The notes under the pieces: model-generated
Databases searched by the model: none
Seen by the model: the letters and a program-made list of their open reading frames with translations, nothing else
Told to the model about the DNA's origin: nothing
Program-made: the position numbers and the translations under genes
Assembly (NCBI GenBank): GCA_017395245.1
Contig: JAFPVR010000005.1
Location: 1 to 49,655 of the forward strand
DNA length: 49,655 nucleotides
Reading direction: 5' to 3'
Source of the DNA: Bacteroidales bacterium
GTDB lineage: Bacteria > Bacteroidota > Bacteroidia > Bacteroidales > WCHB1-69
Part shown: positions 16,497-29,720 of the stretch, piece by piece
How positions within the stretch are numbered: position 1 is the first letter of the stretch
Layout of the letters: each line of letters starts with the position of its first letter

Positions 16497-16516
16497 CCAA
16501 ATTTTTTTGGTAAGAT

Positions 16517-17248
16517 ATGTTTAGTCTGTATATCAAAGAACTAAAAGCGTTTCTAAGCTCCATTATCGGGTATATTTTCATCGGCGTGTTCCTCATCGTC
16601 GCCGGACTTTTCATCTGGGTCTTCCCCAACGTGAACAACGTGGTAGAATCGGGACTCGCTGATTTACAAGGACTTTTCAGTTTGTCGCAGTTCTTGTTCC
16701 TCTTCCTTGTTCCAGCCATTACCATGCGTTCGTTCGCGGAGGAGAAACGTACCGGCACGATGGACTTCCTGCTCACCCTGCCGCTTACCGACATGCAGAT
16801 TGTGTGGGCGAAGTTCCTCGCCTGCCTCACCCTGCTGGTCATCGCACTGTTGCCGACCTTCGTCTATGTCATAACCGTCTACTGGATAGGAAATCCTGTG
16901 GGCAACATTGACATGGGCAGCACCTGGGGCTCCTACCTTGGGCTGCTCTTCCTCGGCGCATCGTTCATCGCCATCGGCCTCTTCTCGTCGAGCCTCACCA
17001 ACAACCAGATCGTGGCCTTCATCATCGCTGCGCTGTTCTGCTTCGTGCTCACCTTCGGCTTTGCATTCATCTACTCCTTCGATGCGCTCGGCAACTTTGG
17101 TTACTACCTTAAAACGCTCGGGATAGAACATCACTATGCTTCTATCAGTCAGGGCGTTATCGACACCCGCGATGTGATTTACTTCGGCAGCGTCATCTTC
17201 ATTTTCCTCTACGCCACCCGTTTAGTGTTATTGAGTCGTAAATGGTAA
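16517..17248 (+). CDS. gldF: GldF, ABC-2 type permease of the gliding-motility transporter family
   Basis: This 243-residue protein has about six membrane segments and the GldF-type start (SLYIKELKAFLSSIIGYIFI), followed by RSFAEEKRTGTMDFLLTLPL, the cytoplasmic loop that contacts the ATPase in ABC-2 permeases. GldF pairs with GldG and the ATPase GldA; the complex is needed for gliding in Flavobacterium johnsoniae but is also widespread in non-gliding Bacteroidota, where its substrate is unknown. gldG follows after a 51-nt gap that holds a palindromic repeat. No gldA is in this window. Confidence 0.9.
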   Translation: MFSLYIKELKAFLSSIIGYIFIGVFLIVAGLFIWVFPNVNNVVESGLADLQGLFSLSQFLFLFLVPAITMRSFAEEKRTGTMDFLLTLPLTDMQIVWAKFLACLTLLVIALLPTFVYVITVYWIGNPVGNIDMGSTWGSYLGLLFLGASFIAIGLFSSSLTNNQIVAFIIAALFCFVLTFGFAFIYSFDALGNFGYYLKTLGIEHHYASISQGVIDTRDVIYFGSVIFIFLYATRLVLLSRKW

Positions 17249-17251
17249 ACC

Positions 17252-17279
17252 GTAGAGACGGAGCATACCCCGTCTCTAC
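17252..17279. repeat. GTAGAGACG-type palindrome, copy 2
   Basis: GTAGAGACGG and CCGTCTCTAC arms around a short centre; sits in the gldF-gldG gap, where a transcript would form a hairpin. Confidence 0.8.
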
Positions 17280-17299
17280 AGAAAGAAGATTTGATCATT

Positions 17300-19069
17300 A
17301 TGAGTAAAAAAATCAATAAACAGAGCAAACAGTTCAAGAGACGCACGCTTCTCGGCCTGCTGGCCGTCATTGCCATCGTGATTGTCGCCAATATATTGTC
17401 CTCCTTGTTCTTTTATCGCATTGATTTGACAAAAGACAAGCGACACTCGCTATCGAAAAGCACCATTGAGATGCTGAAGAGTTTAGAGGACCGCGTCTAT
17501 TTCCGGGTTTACCTCAAAGGAAAAGACCAACCGGCTGACTACCAACTTTTTGCTAAACAGGTGGAGCAAATGCTGCAGAACTTCCGCAGCTATTCCAAAA
17601 ATGTCTATTACGAGTTCATCGACCCCATTGAGGGCAAGACCAACGAGGAGGTGAACGCCATTTTGGGCGAATTTGTGAAGAAAGGCTTGGAGCCAATCCC
17701 TATCAGCCGTGAGGATGCGGGCGGATATTCCACCCACGTGGTCATTCCCGGCGCCATCGTCTCCTACCGCAACCACGAGTACCCTGCCAAGGTGGTGGTG
17801 GCCGATCCTTCCGGCGCCGACTGGCTGAAGTATTCCAACGAGGAGTTAGAGTACAACCTTGTGGCCCCTGTGCGCCGACTGCTGAAAACCGAAAAACCGA
17901 AGGTGGCCTATCTTGACGGCCATGGCGAACTCGACTTCTGGAACACCTGCTGGACAGCCATGCAGTTGCAACGGTTCTACAACGTCAGCCGCATCACATT
18001 GGACGGCAAAATCAACGCCTTGCGCAACATCACCATCGACGACACCGTATCAGGGAACCTTGTTTTGGGCGACAATAAGTACGATGTGCTCATCGTTGCG
18101 CAACCCACGCAACCTTTCAAGGAGTACGACAAATACATTATCGACCAGTTCATCATGCGCGGCGGCAAAGTGTTGTGGCTCATTGACAACACAACCGCCT
18201 CGTTGGACAGTCTGCAAAATGCGGGCGAATTTTTCGCCACTCCGAGGGCGTTGTATATCAACGACCTATTCTTCACCTACGGCGTGCGCATTAACACTGA
18301 CCTCATCCAGGATTTGAGCTGCATGCCCGTGCCACAGCAGGTGAGTGTCATCGGCGACCAGCCGCAGTATAAGTTCATGGCATTCCCCTATTGCCTTGAT
18401 ATTGTGAACTTTGGCAACCATCCGATTGTGCGCAACCTCAAGGACGTCAAGTCCGATTTTGCGGGCAGTATCGACTTAGTGGGCAACAACGCCGACCTCA
18501 ACAAAACAGTGCTGATGACGACCTCTGAGCGCACCAAAGTAGTGCCCACGCCCTCCATCGTGACCTTACGCGTGGGTATGGTGAAGCCCAATCTGCAGGA
18601 GTACTCCTACCGCAACGTGCCGATCGCCGTGCTTGTGGAGGGCAACTTCCAGTCGGCGTTCAAGGGCATCCTGCCTATCGAATTCGACACCATCAAGGAG
18701 CTGGATTATCGTGACCATAGCGACTATACACGGCAGATTTTCGTCTCCGACGGCGACATCATCCGCAACCCCTTCGACAGCAAACGCAACCAGCCCTACC
18801 CCGCCGGCTACGACATCTACACGCGCCAAACGTTCGACAACACGGACTTTATCGTCAACTGCGTCAACTACTTATGCGCCGACGACGATTTGTTGCAGTT
18901 ACGTGCCAAGAACTTCAAAATCGGCTCCCTCAGCAGCGAGAAGACCCGCAACCACAAGGTGCTGCTGGCGGTGCTGAACATCGGCATCCCACTCCTGCTC
19001 ATCGCGCTGATGGGTACGATACTGATTGTTATGAGGAAAGTAAAGTTCTCGAAAAAACAGGAAAAATAG
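17300..19069 (+). CDS. gldG: GldG, gliding-motility-type ABC substrate-binding/permease-associated protein
   Basis: This 589-residue protein has one N-terminal membrane helix (RTLLGLLAVIAIVIVANILSS portion), the GldG hallmark FYRIDLTKDKRHSLSKST, a large periplasmic domain with VAYLDGHGELDFW, and a C-terminal membrane helix (about 560-582) followed by a basic tail. It belongs to the DUF4350/ABC-type uncharacterised transport family and works with GldF. ATG 17300 was preferred over the TTG nine bases upstream. A heptamer tandem repeat starts at its stop codon. Confidence 0.9.
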   Translation: MSKKINKQSKQFKRRTLLGLLAVIAIVIVANILSSLFFYRIDLTKDKRHSLSKSTIEMLKSLEDRVYFRVYLKGKDQPADYQLFAKQVEQMLQNFRSYSKNVYYEFIDPIEGKTNEEVNAILGEFVKKGLEPIPISREDAGGYSTHVVIPGAIVSYRNHEYPAKVVVADPSGADWLKYSNEELEYNLVAPVRRLLKTEKPKVAYLDGHGELDFWNTCWTAMQLQRFYNVSRITLDGKINALRNITIDDTVSGNLVLGDNKYDVLIVAQPTQPFKEYDKYIIDQFIMRGGKVLWLIDNTTASLDSLQNAGEFFATPRALYINDLFFTYGVRINTDLIQDLSCMPVPQQVSVIGDQPQYKFMAFPYCLDIVNFGNHPIVRNLKDVKSDFAGSIDLVGNNADLNKTVLMTTSERTKVVPTPSIVTLRVGMVKPNLQEYSYRNVPIAVLVEGNFQSAFKGILPIEFDTIKELDYRDHSDYTRQIFVSDGDIIRNPFDSKRNQPYPAGYDIYTRQTFDNTDFIVNCVNYLCADDDLLQLRAKNFKIGSLSSEKTRNHKVLLAVLNIGIPLLLIALMGTILIVMRKVKFSKKQEK

Positions 19070-19088
19070 ACGTGAGACGTAAGACGTG
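19068..19088. repeat. Heptamer tandem repeat, locus 1 (AGACGTR x3)
   Basis: Three exact-period units AGACGTG, AGACGTA, AGACGTG overlap the gldG stop codon and lead into a palindromic repeat. Confidence 0.75.
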
Positions 19089-19091
19089 GGA

Positions 19092-19119
19092 GTAGAGACG
19101 CAAAATTTCGCGTCTCTAC
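19092..19119. repeat. GTAGAGACG-type palindrome, copy 3
   Basis: Arms GTAGAGACGC/GCGTCTCTAC around AAAATTTC; between the convergent gldG and permease genes, where it may act as a transcription end structure. Confidence 0.8.
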
Positions 19120-19127
19120 GGAAAGGT

Positions 19128-20357
19128 TTATTCGAACTGCACCGCTTTCACCGGCGAAATCTTCTTCGCGATGACCCAGGCAGGCACGACCAACACTAAC
19201 ATGCAGGCCGCGAATACGCCGAGGTTCAGCAACAAAACCTCCCAGAACTGGAACTGGATCGGCACATAATTCACGTAATAGGTGTCTGGATTCAGCTTGA
19301 TGAGGTGCGTAGCCTGCTGCAGCCAGCCGAAACCGAGCCCGATGGCATTGCCGACGAGCAACCCTTTGAAGAGCGTGCGTCCCGCCACAATCAGAAACGT
19401 CTGAACCACATGTTTTGTCTTCATTCCCAAGGTTTTCAAAATCCCGATGAGCCGTGTCTGTCCCAATACAATGATGAAAAACACCGACATCATAGTGATC
19501 ATGCAGACACAAGTCGTGATAATCAACAGCACAGAGACGTTGGTGTCGAAAAGGGCAATCCAGTCGAAAATCTCGGGATAGATTTGTTTCACAGTTTCCG
19601 CTTTCAGGTTTATATCTATCTGATGATGAAGTTGTTCGCCAACCTCATCCATTTTGTTGTAATCGCTGGCAAGCACCTCAATGCCGCTCACCTGCGAGGA
19701 GTCCCAGTCGTTGAGTTTTTGCACATGGCGCAAGTCCACGAGCGCGAACTTCGTATCATATTCGGGCAATCCTGTTTCATAAATTCCTGACAGCGTGAAA
19801 CTTCGCTGTCGCGGCGGATCCTGCACGAAATAAGTGCGCACCTTGTCGCCGACTTTCAACTGCAGCTTATCGGCCAGCCGTTTGGAGATAATGATACGGT
19901 TATCCGCCACCGTATCACTAAGCTGCAACGTATCGCCTTCCACCATATTGCGGGCGAAATCGCGGCCGCTGAACGAGGCATCCACTCCCTTCAGCACAAT
20001 GCCCTCCACCTGATCGGCCGTTTTGATAATGCCCACTTTCGTGGCATACGGCTGGACGGCGGCCACGTCAGTATGACTGTTTAGAATTCCTAACAATGTA
20101 TCATTCAGCGTGATAGGAGTCTGCTCGTAAGAGTAGTTGCGATCATAATGGGAAATACGGATATGTTGACCCATCGCCACCACCTTGTCTTCAATCACCT
20201 GCTTGTAGCCGGACGTAATCCCAATGGCAATCAACATTATGACCATACCAAGCGACACGCCAAACACCGAAAGCCGAATGATGGGTTTGGAGAAACGGTC
20301 GCCCTTGTCGCGGAGAATGCGGTGGGCCAATTGCCAATGGAACGGGAATTGTGACAT
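19128..20357 (-). CDS. LolC/LolE-type ABC transporter permease (FtsX/MacB_PCD family)
   Basis: This 409-residue protein has the layout of lipoprotein-releasing permeases: a cytoplasmic start FHWQLAHRILRDKGDRFSKPIIRLSVFGVSLGM with the first membrane helix, a large periplasmic domain (about 60-270), then three membrane helices containing the FtsX motif region GQTRLIGILKTLGMKTKHV. Such proteins extract lipoproteins from the inner membrane, powered by a LolD-type ATPase not seen here. ATG 20357 gives the canonical N-terminus; an open extension upstream runs through a palindromic repeat and is rejected. A TACATTTG box ends only 5 nt before this ATG. Confidence 0.85.
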   Translation of the reverse strand: MSQFPFHWQLAHRILRDKGDRFSKPIIRLSVFGVSLGMVIMLIAIGITSGYKQVIEDKVVAMGQHIRISHYDRNYSYEQTPITLNDTLLGILNSHTDVAAVQPYATKVGIIKTADQVEGIVLKGVDASFSGRDFARNMVEGDTLQLSDTVADNRIIISKRLADKLQLKVGDKVRTYFVQDPPRQRSFTLSGIYETGLPEYDTKFALVDLRHVQKLNDWDSSQVSGIEVLASDYNKMDEVGEQLHHQIDINLKAETVKQIYPEIFDWIALFDTNVSVLLIITTCVCMITMMSVFFIIVLGQTRLIGILKTLGMKTKHVVQTFLIVAGRTLFKGLLVGNAIGLGFGWLQQATHLIKLNPDTYYVNYVPIQFQFWEVLLLNLGVFAACMLVLVVPAWVIAKKISPVKAVQFE

Positions 20358-20362
20358 ATATA

Positions 20363-20370
20363 CAAATGTA
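20363..20370 (-). promoter_or_regulatory. -7 box TACATTTG at the edge of a palindrome
   Basis: On the minus strand TACATTTG ends 5 nt before the permease ATG. Its first half (TACAT) is the end of the palindromic repeat at 20366-20397, so the repeat may supply part of the promoter. Confidence 0.4.
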
Positions 20371-20397
20371 GAGACGCACGGCCGTGCGTCTCTACAT
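20366..20397. repeat. GTAGAGACG-type palindrome, copy 4 (perfect)
   Basis: A perfect 32-base palindrome with 16-base arms (ATGTAGAGACGCACGG and its complement), in the gap between pta and the permease gene. Confidence 0.9.
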
Positions 20398-20411
20398 AAC
20401 AATATTATTGA

Positions 20412-21419
20412 TTAGAACGTGTTGCCAGCGGCTTGGCAAGCGGTGATGGCCACGAGGCTGACAATGTCCTCGACGGAGCAACCGCGGGAAAGGTCGTTGA
20501 TAGGAGCGGCCATGCCTTGCATGACGGGACCCACAGCTTCTGCACCAGCGAAACGCTGCACGAGCTTATAGGCGATGTTACCGGTCTCCAACGACGGGAA
20601 CACCAGCACATTAGCCTTACCAGCCACGGGGCTGCCGGGAGCCTTGGAAGCACCCACGGACGGGATAATGGCGGCATCAGCCTGCAACTCACCGTCGATT
20701 ACGAGATTGGGATCCATCTCTTTGGCAATGCGGGTGGCATTCACCACTTTGTCCACGAGTTCGTGCTTGGCAGAACCCTTGGTGGAGAAGCTCAGCATAG
20801 CCACGCGAGGCTCAATGCCGGCGATGGTGCGGGCTGTCTGGGCCGTGACGACTGCGATTTGGGCGAGCTTATTCTCGTCGGTGTTCGGGTCGGCGGCGCA
20901 ATCGGCGAAGACCATCACGCCATCATCACCCCATTTCTTGTCCTGGAAGCACATGATGAAGGCACCGGAAACCACGGAAATGCCAGGCAAAGTCTTTACA
21001 ATCTGGAAAGCGGGACGAAGCACATCGCCCGTAGCGTGCTGTGCGCCAGTCACTTCGCCATCAACATCCTTGTTCTTGATGAGCAAGGTGGCCAAGTAGA
21101 GCGGATCCTCGACTTTCTTGAGGGCCTCCTCCATCGTCATGCCCTTGTTCTTGCGGATTTCATACAGCATGTTGGCGTAGAAATCCTTCTTGGGGTTGTC
21201 CATCGGGTCGATAATGTCGGCTTTTGCAATGTTTTTCAAGCCCCATTCGGCAGCTTTGGCCTCGATGTTGGCCTTGTTGCCCAACAGGGTGATGGCGGCA
21301 TAACCTTCCTCGATGATGATGTCGGCAGCCTTTAAGGTTCTTTCCTCCTCGCCTTCAGCCAGCACAATGCGCTTGTTGGCCTTCTTGGCGTTCGCTTTGA
21401 TTTTCTCGATAATGTTCAT
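20412..21419 (-). CDS. pta: Phosphate acetyltransferase
   Basis: This 335-residue protein is a short-form Pta (EC 2.3.1.8), which interconverts acetyl-CoA and acetyl phosphate in acetate fermentation. Visible features are the N-terminal RIVLAEGEEERTLKAA, the middle GEVTGAQHATGDVLRPAFQIVKT and the C-terminal LVFPSLETGNIAYKLVQRFAGAEAVGP and PINDLSRGCS, all standard for the family. Length is normal for the single-domain form. No acetate kinase gene is adjacent. Its likely promoter (21528-21535) gives a ~110-nt leader made largely of heptamer repeats. Confidence 0.95.
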   Translation of the reverse strand: MNIIEKIKANAKKANKRIVLAEGEEERTLKAADIIIEEGYAAITLLGNKANIEAKAAEWGLKNIAKADIIDPMDNPKKDFYANMLYEIRKNKGMTMEEALKKVEDPLYLATLLIKNKDVDGEVTGAQHATGDVLRPAFQIVKTLPGISVVSGAFIMCFQDKKWGDDGVMVFADCAADPNTDENKLAQIAVVTAQTARTIAGIEPRVAMLSFSTKGSAKHELVDKVVNATRIAKEMDPNLVIDGELQADAAIIPSVGASKAPGSPVAGKANVLVFPSLETGNIAYKLVQRFAGAEAVGPVMQGMAAPINDLSRGCSVEDIVSLVAITACQAAGNTF

Positions 21420-21449
21420 TGTTTGTTTTTATTTAATGTTTGATGTTTA

Positions 21450-21519
21450 AGGCAATGGTGATTGGTGAATAGTGATTAGTGAATGGTCAACGGTCAATGG
21501 TCAATGGTCAATGGTCGAA
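21450..21519. repeat. Heptamer tandem repeat, locus 2 (ten units)
   Basis: Ten consecutive 7-base units: AGGCAAT, GGTGATT, GGTGAAT, AGTGATT, AGTGAAT, GGTCAAC, three GGTCAAT, and GGTCGAA. It lies in the ~295-base gap between pta and the acidic-protein gene, inside the pta 5' leader. Confidence 0.85.
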
Positions 21520-21527
21520 TCAGGCCG

Positions 21528-21535
21528 CAAAGGTA
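21528..21535 (-). promoter_or_regulatory. -7 promoter box TACCTTTG for pta
   Basis: CAAAGGTA on the plus strand reads TACCTTTG toward pta. The leader to the pta start is about 110 nt and includes the heptamer repeat. Confidence 0.6.
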
Positions 21536-21688
21536 CATTTTTTTCGGTTTTGCGCCAAATCCTCCGAAAATCTGCGAAACATGCCCTTTAATTTTAACAA
21601 TTAATTGTTAACGGATTTTCACAAACAACTCATAGACAAACAATGGCAAACTTTAAAAAAATGCTTGACAACAGTGATTTCTTGATGT

Positions 21689-21696
21689 ATCTTTGT
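21689..21696 (+). promoter_or_regulatory. -7 promoter box TATCTTTG
   Basis: TAnnTTTG match 19 nt before the ATG of the acidic-protein gene, with a TTGACA-like sequence (21664-21669) upstream. Confidence 0.6.
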
Positions 21697-21715
21697 GGCA
21701 CAAAATTTTAAAGAT

Positions 21716-22201
21716 ATGAAAAAGAAAAAAGAAGAAATTTTGCCCGAACAGGGTTGCGGTGACAAGGTTGCCGTAGAGAAGGAGACAACAAACGAAGTTG
21801 TCGGCAACGAAACTGTCAAAGAAGAGGCTGAAGAAGAACAGCCGGAGACAGAAGAGGAAAATTCCTCGGACGAAGAAGGGGGATGCGTGGAATTCCATGC
21901 CCCTGGAGATGAGTTTCTGGAGTTCCTCTCCAAACTGCTCCGTATGATGAAAAGCATCATCGAATTGGAGAAACGGTTGCAGGACTTTGAGAAAAATCCG
22001 ACATTCAACATGATGATGGATGTCTGCATGGCGCATCTGAGAGATCTGGAGGCGTCCGACAAAGACCAAGAGCCGTCAGACGAAGACAACGGCGATGACC
22101 ACAAGGAAAGCTGCGACGACAACGAAGACCATTTCGACGAAGATGAAGACATCGTCACCGAGGCCTTTATCAGCATGAAAGTGAAGAAGTTGAAAGGTTA
22201 G
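21716..22201 (+). CDS. Acidic protein of unknown function
   Basis: This 161-residue protein has three parts: a very acidic Glu-rich N-terminus (about 5-55), a predicted helical centre (FLEFLSKLLRMMKSIIELEKRLQDFEKN, discussed here only by its heptad-like leucines) that may form a coiled coil, and a second Asp/Glu-rich stretch before a basic end (KVKKLKG). There is no signal peptide. I recognise no family. It has its own promoter and stands alone, convergent with era. ATG 21716 was chosen because an earlier GTG lies within the promoter box. Confidence 0.7.
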   Translation: MKKKKEEILPEQGCGDKVAVEKETTNEVVGNETVKEEAEEEQPETEEENSSDEEGGCVEFHAPGDEFLEFLSKLLRMMKSIIELEKRLQDFEKNPTFNMMMDVCMAHLRDLEASDKDQEPSDEDNGDDHKESCDDNEDHFDEDEDIVTEAFISMKVKKLKG

Positions 22202-22262
22202 TGTCCTTTTGACGACCTTGACAGGGTCAAGCACTCTCTTTGCGAAAAATGTTGCGGGAAAA

Positions 22263-22298
22263 GCGGAAACGTGCGAAAATATTTCTGCGCCTTTCCGC
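22263..22298. terminator. Possible bidirectional terminator between convergent genes
   Basis: GCGGAAA (22263-22269) and TTTCCGC (22292-22298) can pair between the ends of the acidic-protein gene and era. There is no good T-run, so this is tentative. Confidence 0.3.
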
Positions 22299-22312
22299 AG
22301 TTTTCCGCAATG

Positions 22313-23215
22313 CTAATCTCCTAACGAATAGCCGAAACGCTTCATCTGCAGCTCATTGTTGCGCCAGTCTTTGAGAACTTTCACAGACAGGTCGAGGAAG
22401 ACATGCTTTTGCAAGAAGTCTTCAATGGAAAGCCTTGCATCTGTACCCAACTTTTTGATGGCCGATCCCTTGCTGCCAATGATAATGGCCTTCTGCGTGG
22501 AACGCTCCACGTAGAGGGTCGCGGCTATCCGTACGATTTCAGGCTCCTCCTTGTAGCTCTCCACGACCACTTCCACGCTGTAGGGAATCTCCTTCTTATA
22601 TTGCAGAAGTATCTGCTCGCGAATGAGTTCCGACACGAAGAAGCGCATCGGGCGGTCGGTGAGGGCATCTTTCGGGAAGTAGGGCGGGCACTCGGGCAGC
22701 AACGCAATGATGCGATCGCGAACGGCATCAATGTTCACGCCCTTGAGCGCGGAAATGGCGAACACATCCGCCGCAGGGAAAATCGTCTGCCAGTGGTTCT
22801 TCGATTCCTCCACCTGTTCGTCTGTGTACTTGTCGATTTTGTTGATGATGAACACGACGGGAATCCCCATCTTGTTTATTTTCTCCACCAGTTGCTCGTT
22901 GTATCGGGTCTCACCGCACTCGATGAGGTAGAGGATGATGTCGGCATCCTGCAAGGAGTCGGTGACAAACTTCATCATGTACTTCTGCATCATGTAGGCG
23001 GGATCGAGCACGCCGGGCAGGTCGGAATAGACAATTTGGAAATCGTCGCCGTTGACGATGCCCTTGATTCTGTGCCGGGTAGTCTGCGCTTTGGAGGTCA
23101 TGATGGAGACCTTCTCGCCCACTAATTGGTTCATCAGGGTGCTTTTGCCCACATTGGGGTTGCCGATGATATTGACGAAGCCCGCACGGTGCGGGGTGGT
23201 ATTGGGGTTTTCCAT
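22313..23215 (-). CDS. era: GTPase Era
   Basis: This 300-residue protein has the full Era layout: G1 GNPNVGKST, G3 DLPG (a Leu replaces the usual Thr of DTPG), G4 NKID, a SALKG G5 region, and a C-terminal KH domain with IIGSKGSAIKKLG. Era binds the 3' end of 16S rRNA and assists 30S subunit maturation. It starts 6 nt after the lpxH stop, so lpxH-era form an operon read from the 24009-24016 promoter. Length is normal. Confidence 0.96.
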   Translation of the reverse strand: MENPNTTPHRAGFVNIIGNPNVGKSTLMNQLVGEKVSIMTSKAQTTRHRIKGIVNGDDFQIVYSDLPGVLDPAYMMQKYMMKFVTDSLQDADIILYLIECGETRYNEQLVEKINKMGIPVVFIINKIDKYTDEQVEESKNHWQTIFPAADVFAISALKGVNIDAVRDRIIALLPECPPYFPKDALTDRPMRFFVSELIREQILLQYKKEIPYSVEVVVESYKEEPEIVRIAATLYVERSTQKAIIIGSKGSAIKKLGTDARLSIEDFLQKHVFLDLSVKVLKDWRNNELQMKRFGYSLGD

Positions 23216-23221
23216 AGATTC

Positions 23222-23974
23222 TTAAGAAATAGTGTGTAACATAGGTTCTGGATTCTCAGTCCCGAAGGTGATGTAGCTGAAGTTCTCCAACCAGTCGCCG
23301 GTGTTGAAAAAAAGATGTCCAGGGGAGAGCTCGTAGCGCGTGGGAATGTGCCGGTGCGCGAGGATGAAATACTCGACATCAGTCGTCTGCAGCAGCTCGC
23401 GGGCGAACTGCACCTGGTATTCGCCCTCGCCACGGAAGACAAGCACACCCTCATCGTGGGATTCGCGGCTCGACTGCGAGCAAAAACGAGCCAAGGCAAA
23501 CGACTGCCGCGGATGCAGCATCCCATAAAGCCACCAGTTGAAACGGCAGTTGAGGATCCGCTTGATCATCATGTATTTGCGCTGCTTTCCGCCCAAACCG
23601 TCGCCGTGACCCACAAAACAGCGGTGCCCGTTGATTTCCATCAGCTGCGCCTCGCGGTAGATGATTGCTCCGAAGGTCTGCGTGAAATAGTCCTCCACCC
23701 ACATGTCGTGGTTGCCCGTAAAGTAGTGAATCTGAACACCTTGCGAATTCATCTCCTTCAAACAGGCGAACAAGGTGGCATACCCTTTCGGCACCACGTC
23801 GCGATACTCGAACCAATAGTCGAAGATGTCACCCAAGAGGAATAGATGCTGGAGCTTTCCTTTCTGATTCTTAAGCAGTTGCACGAGTTTCCGCTCCCGC
23901 TCCTCGCTGGCAATATCCGGCGGGGTGCGGAAATGCGCATCCGACACGAACAGACAGTTGCCGTGCAGCGTCAT
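23222..23974 (-). CDS. lpxH: UDP-2,3-diacylglucosamine diphosphatase
   Basis: This 250-residue metallophosphoesterase has the LpxH metal motifs in order: SDAHF, GDIFDYWFEY, GNHDMW, GHGDG and AHRHIP. It hydrolyses UDP-2,3-diacylglucosamine to lipid X in lipid A synthesis and is peripheral to the inner membrane. ATG 23974 was chosen because the upstream in-frame GTG (24004) lies only 4 nt from the promoter -7 box and would leave no leader. Co-transcription with era is likely. Confidence 0.92.
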   Translation of the reverse strand: MTLHGNCLFVSDAHFRTPPDIASEERERKLVQLLKNQKGKLQHLFLLGDIFDYWFEYRDVVPKGYATLFACLKEMNSQGVQIHYFTGNHDMWVEDYFTQTFGAIIYREAQLMEINGHRCFVGHGDGLGGKQRKYMMIKRILNCRFNWWLYGMLHPRQSFALARFCSQSSRESHDEGVLVFRGEGEYQVQFARELLQTTDVEYFILAHRHIPTRYELSPGHLFFNTGDWLENFSYITFGTENPEPMLHTIS

Positions 23975-24008
23975 CACCTGGGTGTTTGGGGCAGAATTTT
24001 TCACGCGG

Positions 24009-24016
24009 CAAAGATA
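24009..24016 (-). promoter_or_regulatory. -7 promoter box TATCTTTG for lpxH-era
   Basis: CAAAGATA on the plus strand; 34 nt before the lpxH ATG. It is divergent from the 24085 promoter, with a heptamer repeat between the two. Confidence 0.65.
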
Positions 24017-24024
24017 CGATTTTT

Positions 24025-24080
24025 AGGGATTAGGCAAAAGGCAGCAGGCAATAGGCATAAGGCAATAGGAAATAGGAAAA
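24025..24080. repeat. Heptamer tandem repeat, locus 3 (eight units)
   Basis: Eight 7-base units (AGGGATT, AGGCAAA, AGGCAGC, AGGCAAT, AGGCATA, AGGCAAT, AGGAAAT, AGGAAAA) fill the space between two divergent promoters, where -33 elements would lie. Confidence 0.85.
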
Positions 24081-24084
24081 AGTG

Positions 24085-24092
24085 TATTTTTG
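24085..24092 (+). promoter_or_regulatory. -7 promoter box TATTTTTG directly before an ATG
   Basis: The box ends only 4 nt before the ATG at 24097, so transcription would start at or next to the start codon. Confidence 0.6.
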
Positions 24093-24096
24093 CGGT

Positions 24097-29037
<4,941 letters not shown>

Positions 29038-29084
29038 ATAATCATTTTTAAGAATTTTTAAGACACTACGGTTTGAAAAAAGTA

Positions 29085-29092
29085 TATTTTTG
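29085..29092 (+). promoter_or_regulatory. Promoter (-7 TATTTTTG)
   Basis: TAnnTTTG match about 70 nt before the lipoprotein gene, leaving an AT-rich leader. Confidence 0.6.
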
Positions 29093-29161
29093 CGCCTTGG
29101 AATAAAAGGCGAAAAAGGTAAATTAGAATCAATAATTATTAACCCAAAAAATTCAAAAAAA

Positions 29162-29683
29162 ATGAAAAAAGTTTTTAGCGTATTGGCCATTGCAGCCATG
29201 ATTTTGGTGAGCTTTTCCAGCTGTAACCCCGAAGGAAAAACCTATGCAGATTATTTAACCCAGAAAAAAGGTTGGGTGTTGTCAGCTGCTACTTCAAACC
29301 CTGCTTACGAAATGTCAGACGGTAGCTATGTCACCGACCTGATGACAGAAGGTTACCTCTATGATTTCGAAAATGATTACATCATTACCTTCAACGAAGA
29401 TCACACTCAATATGTGAAACCCGGCAAAACTGTTGCTCCCGAAGATTTTGAAGGCGATGCTTACAGAGCTGAGACATTACTCGGTGCTTGGAGTTTCGAC
29501 AACGATTTGATTCCTACTTTACTTTACATGCAAGTTCCTTTCTTCTATGATGAGGATGTTGAAACCTGCAAAATCCTCTCCCTTACCGAGAACGAACTCA
29601 AGGTCAGCTGCACCATCAACGATGATGATCCTACCGCAAAGGGCACCTATTCTTTCATCCTGACTTACGTTCCCGCCAAGTAA
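29162..29683 (+). CDS. Hypothetical lipoprotein
   Basis: This 173-residue protein has a lipoprotein signal (MKKVFSVLAIAAMILVSFSSC, truncated here in meaning at its final cysteine). The mature domain has the lipocalin-like pattern of Bacteroidota DUF4923/DUF5004-type lipoproteins: KGWVLSAAT, a central LLGAWSFDND, and TYSFILTYV at the end. Function is unknown. ATG 29162 was chosen because it precedes the signal peptide and follows an A-rich leader; the open frame extends further upstream but would hide the signal. A second lipoprotein gene follows 37 nt later. Confidence 0.8.
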   Translation: MKKVFSVLAIAAMILVSFSSCNPEGKTYADYLTQKKGWVLSAATSNPAYEMSDGSYVTDLMTEGYLYDFENDYIITFNEDHTQYVKPGKTVAPEDFEGDAYRAETLLGAWSFDNDLIPTLLYMQVPFFYDEDVETCKILSLTENELKVSCTINDDDPTAKGTYSFILTYVPAK

Positions 29684-29720
29684 TTCACCCCGAAATTAAT
29701 CACTTAAAATTTTTAATAAC

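Noticed and set aside
17276-17299. TTG start for gldG at 17291
   Set aside because: An ATG nine bases downstream starts a normal N-terminus; the TTG version adds only three residues.
20433-21335. 300-codon open frame antisense to pta
   Set aside because: It mirrors the third-position bias of pta, which is an unmistakable family member; no promoter or independent motif.
21450-21519. CRISPR-like or iteron array
   Set aside because: Units are only 7 bases and contiguous, with no spacers and no replication gene nearby.
23975-24004. Longer lpxH reading from a GTG at 24004
   Set aside because: The GTG is only 4 nt from the end of the -7 box, and conserved sequence begins after ATG 23974.
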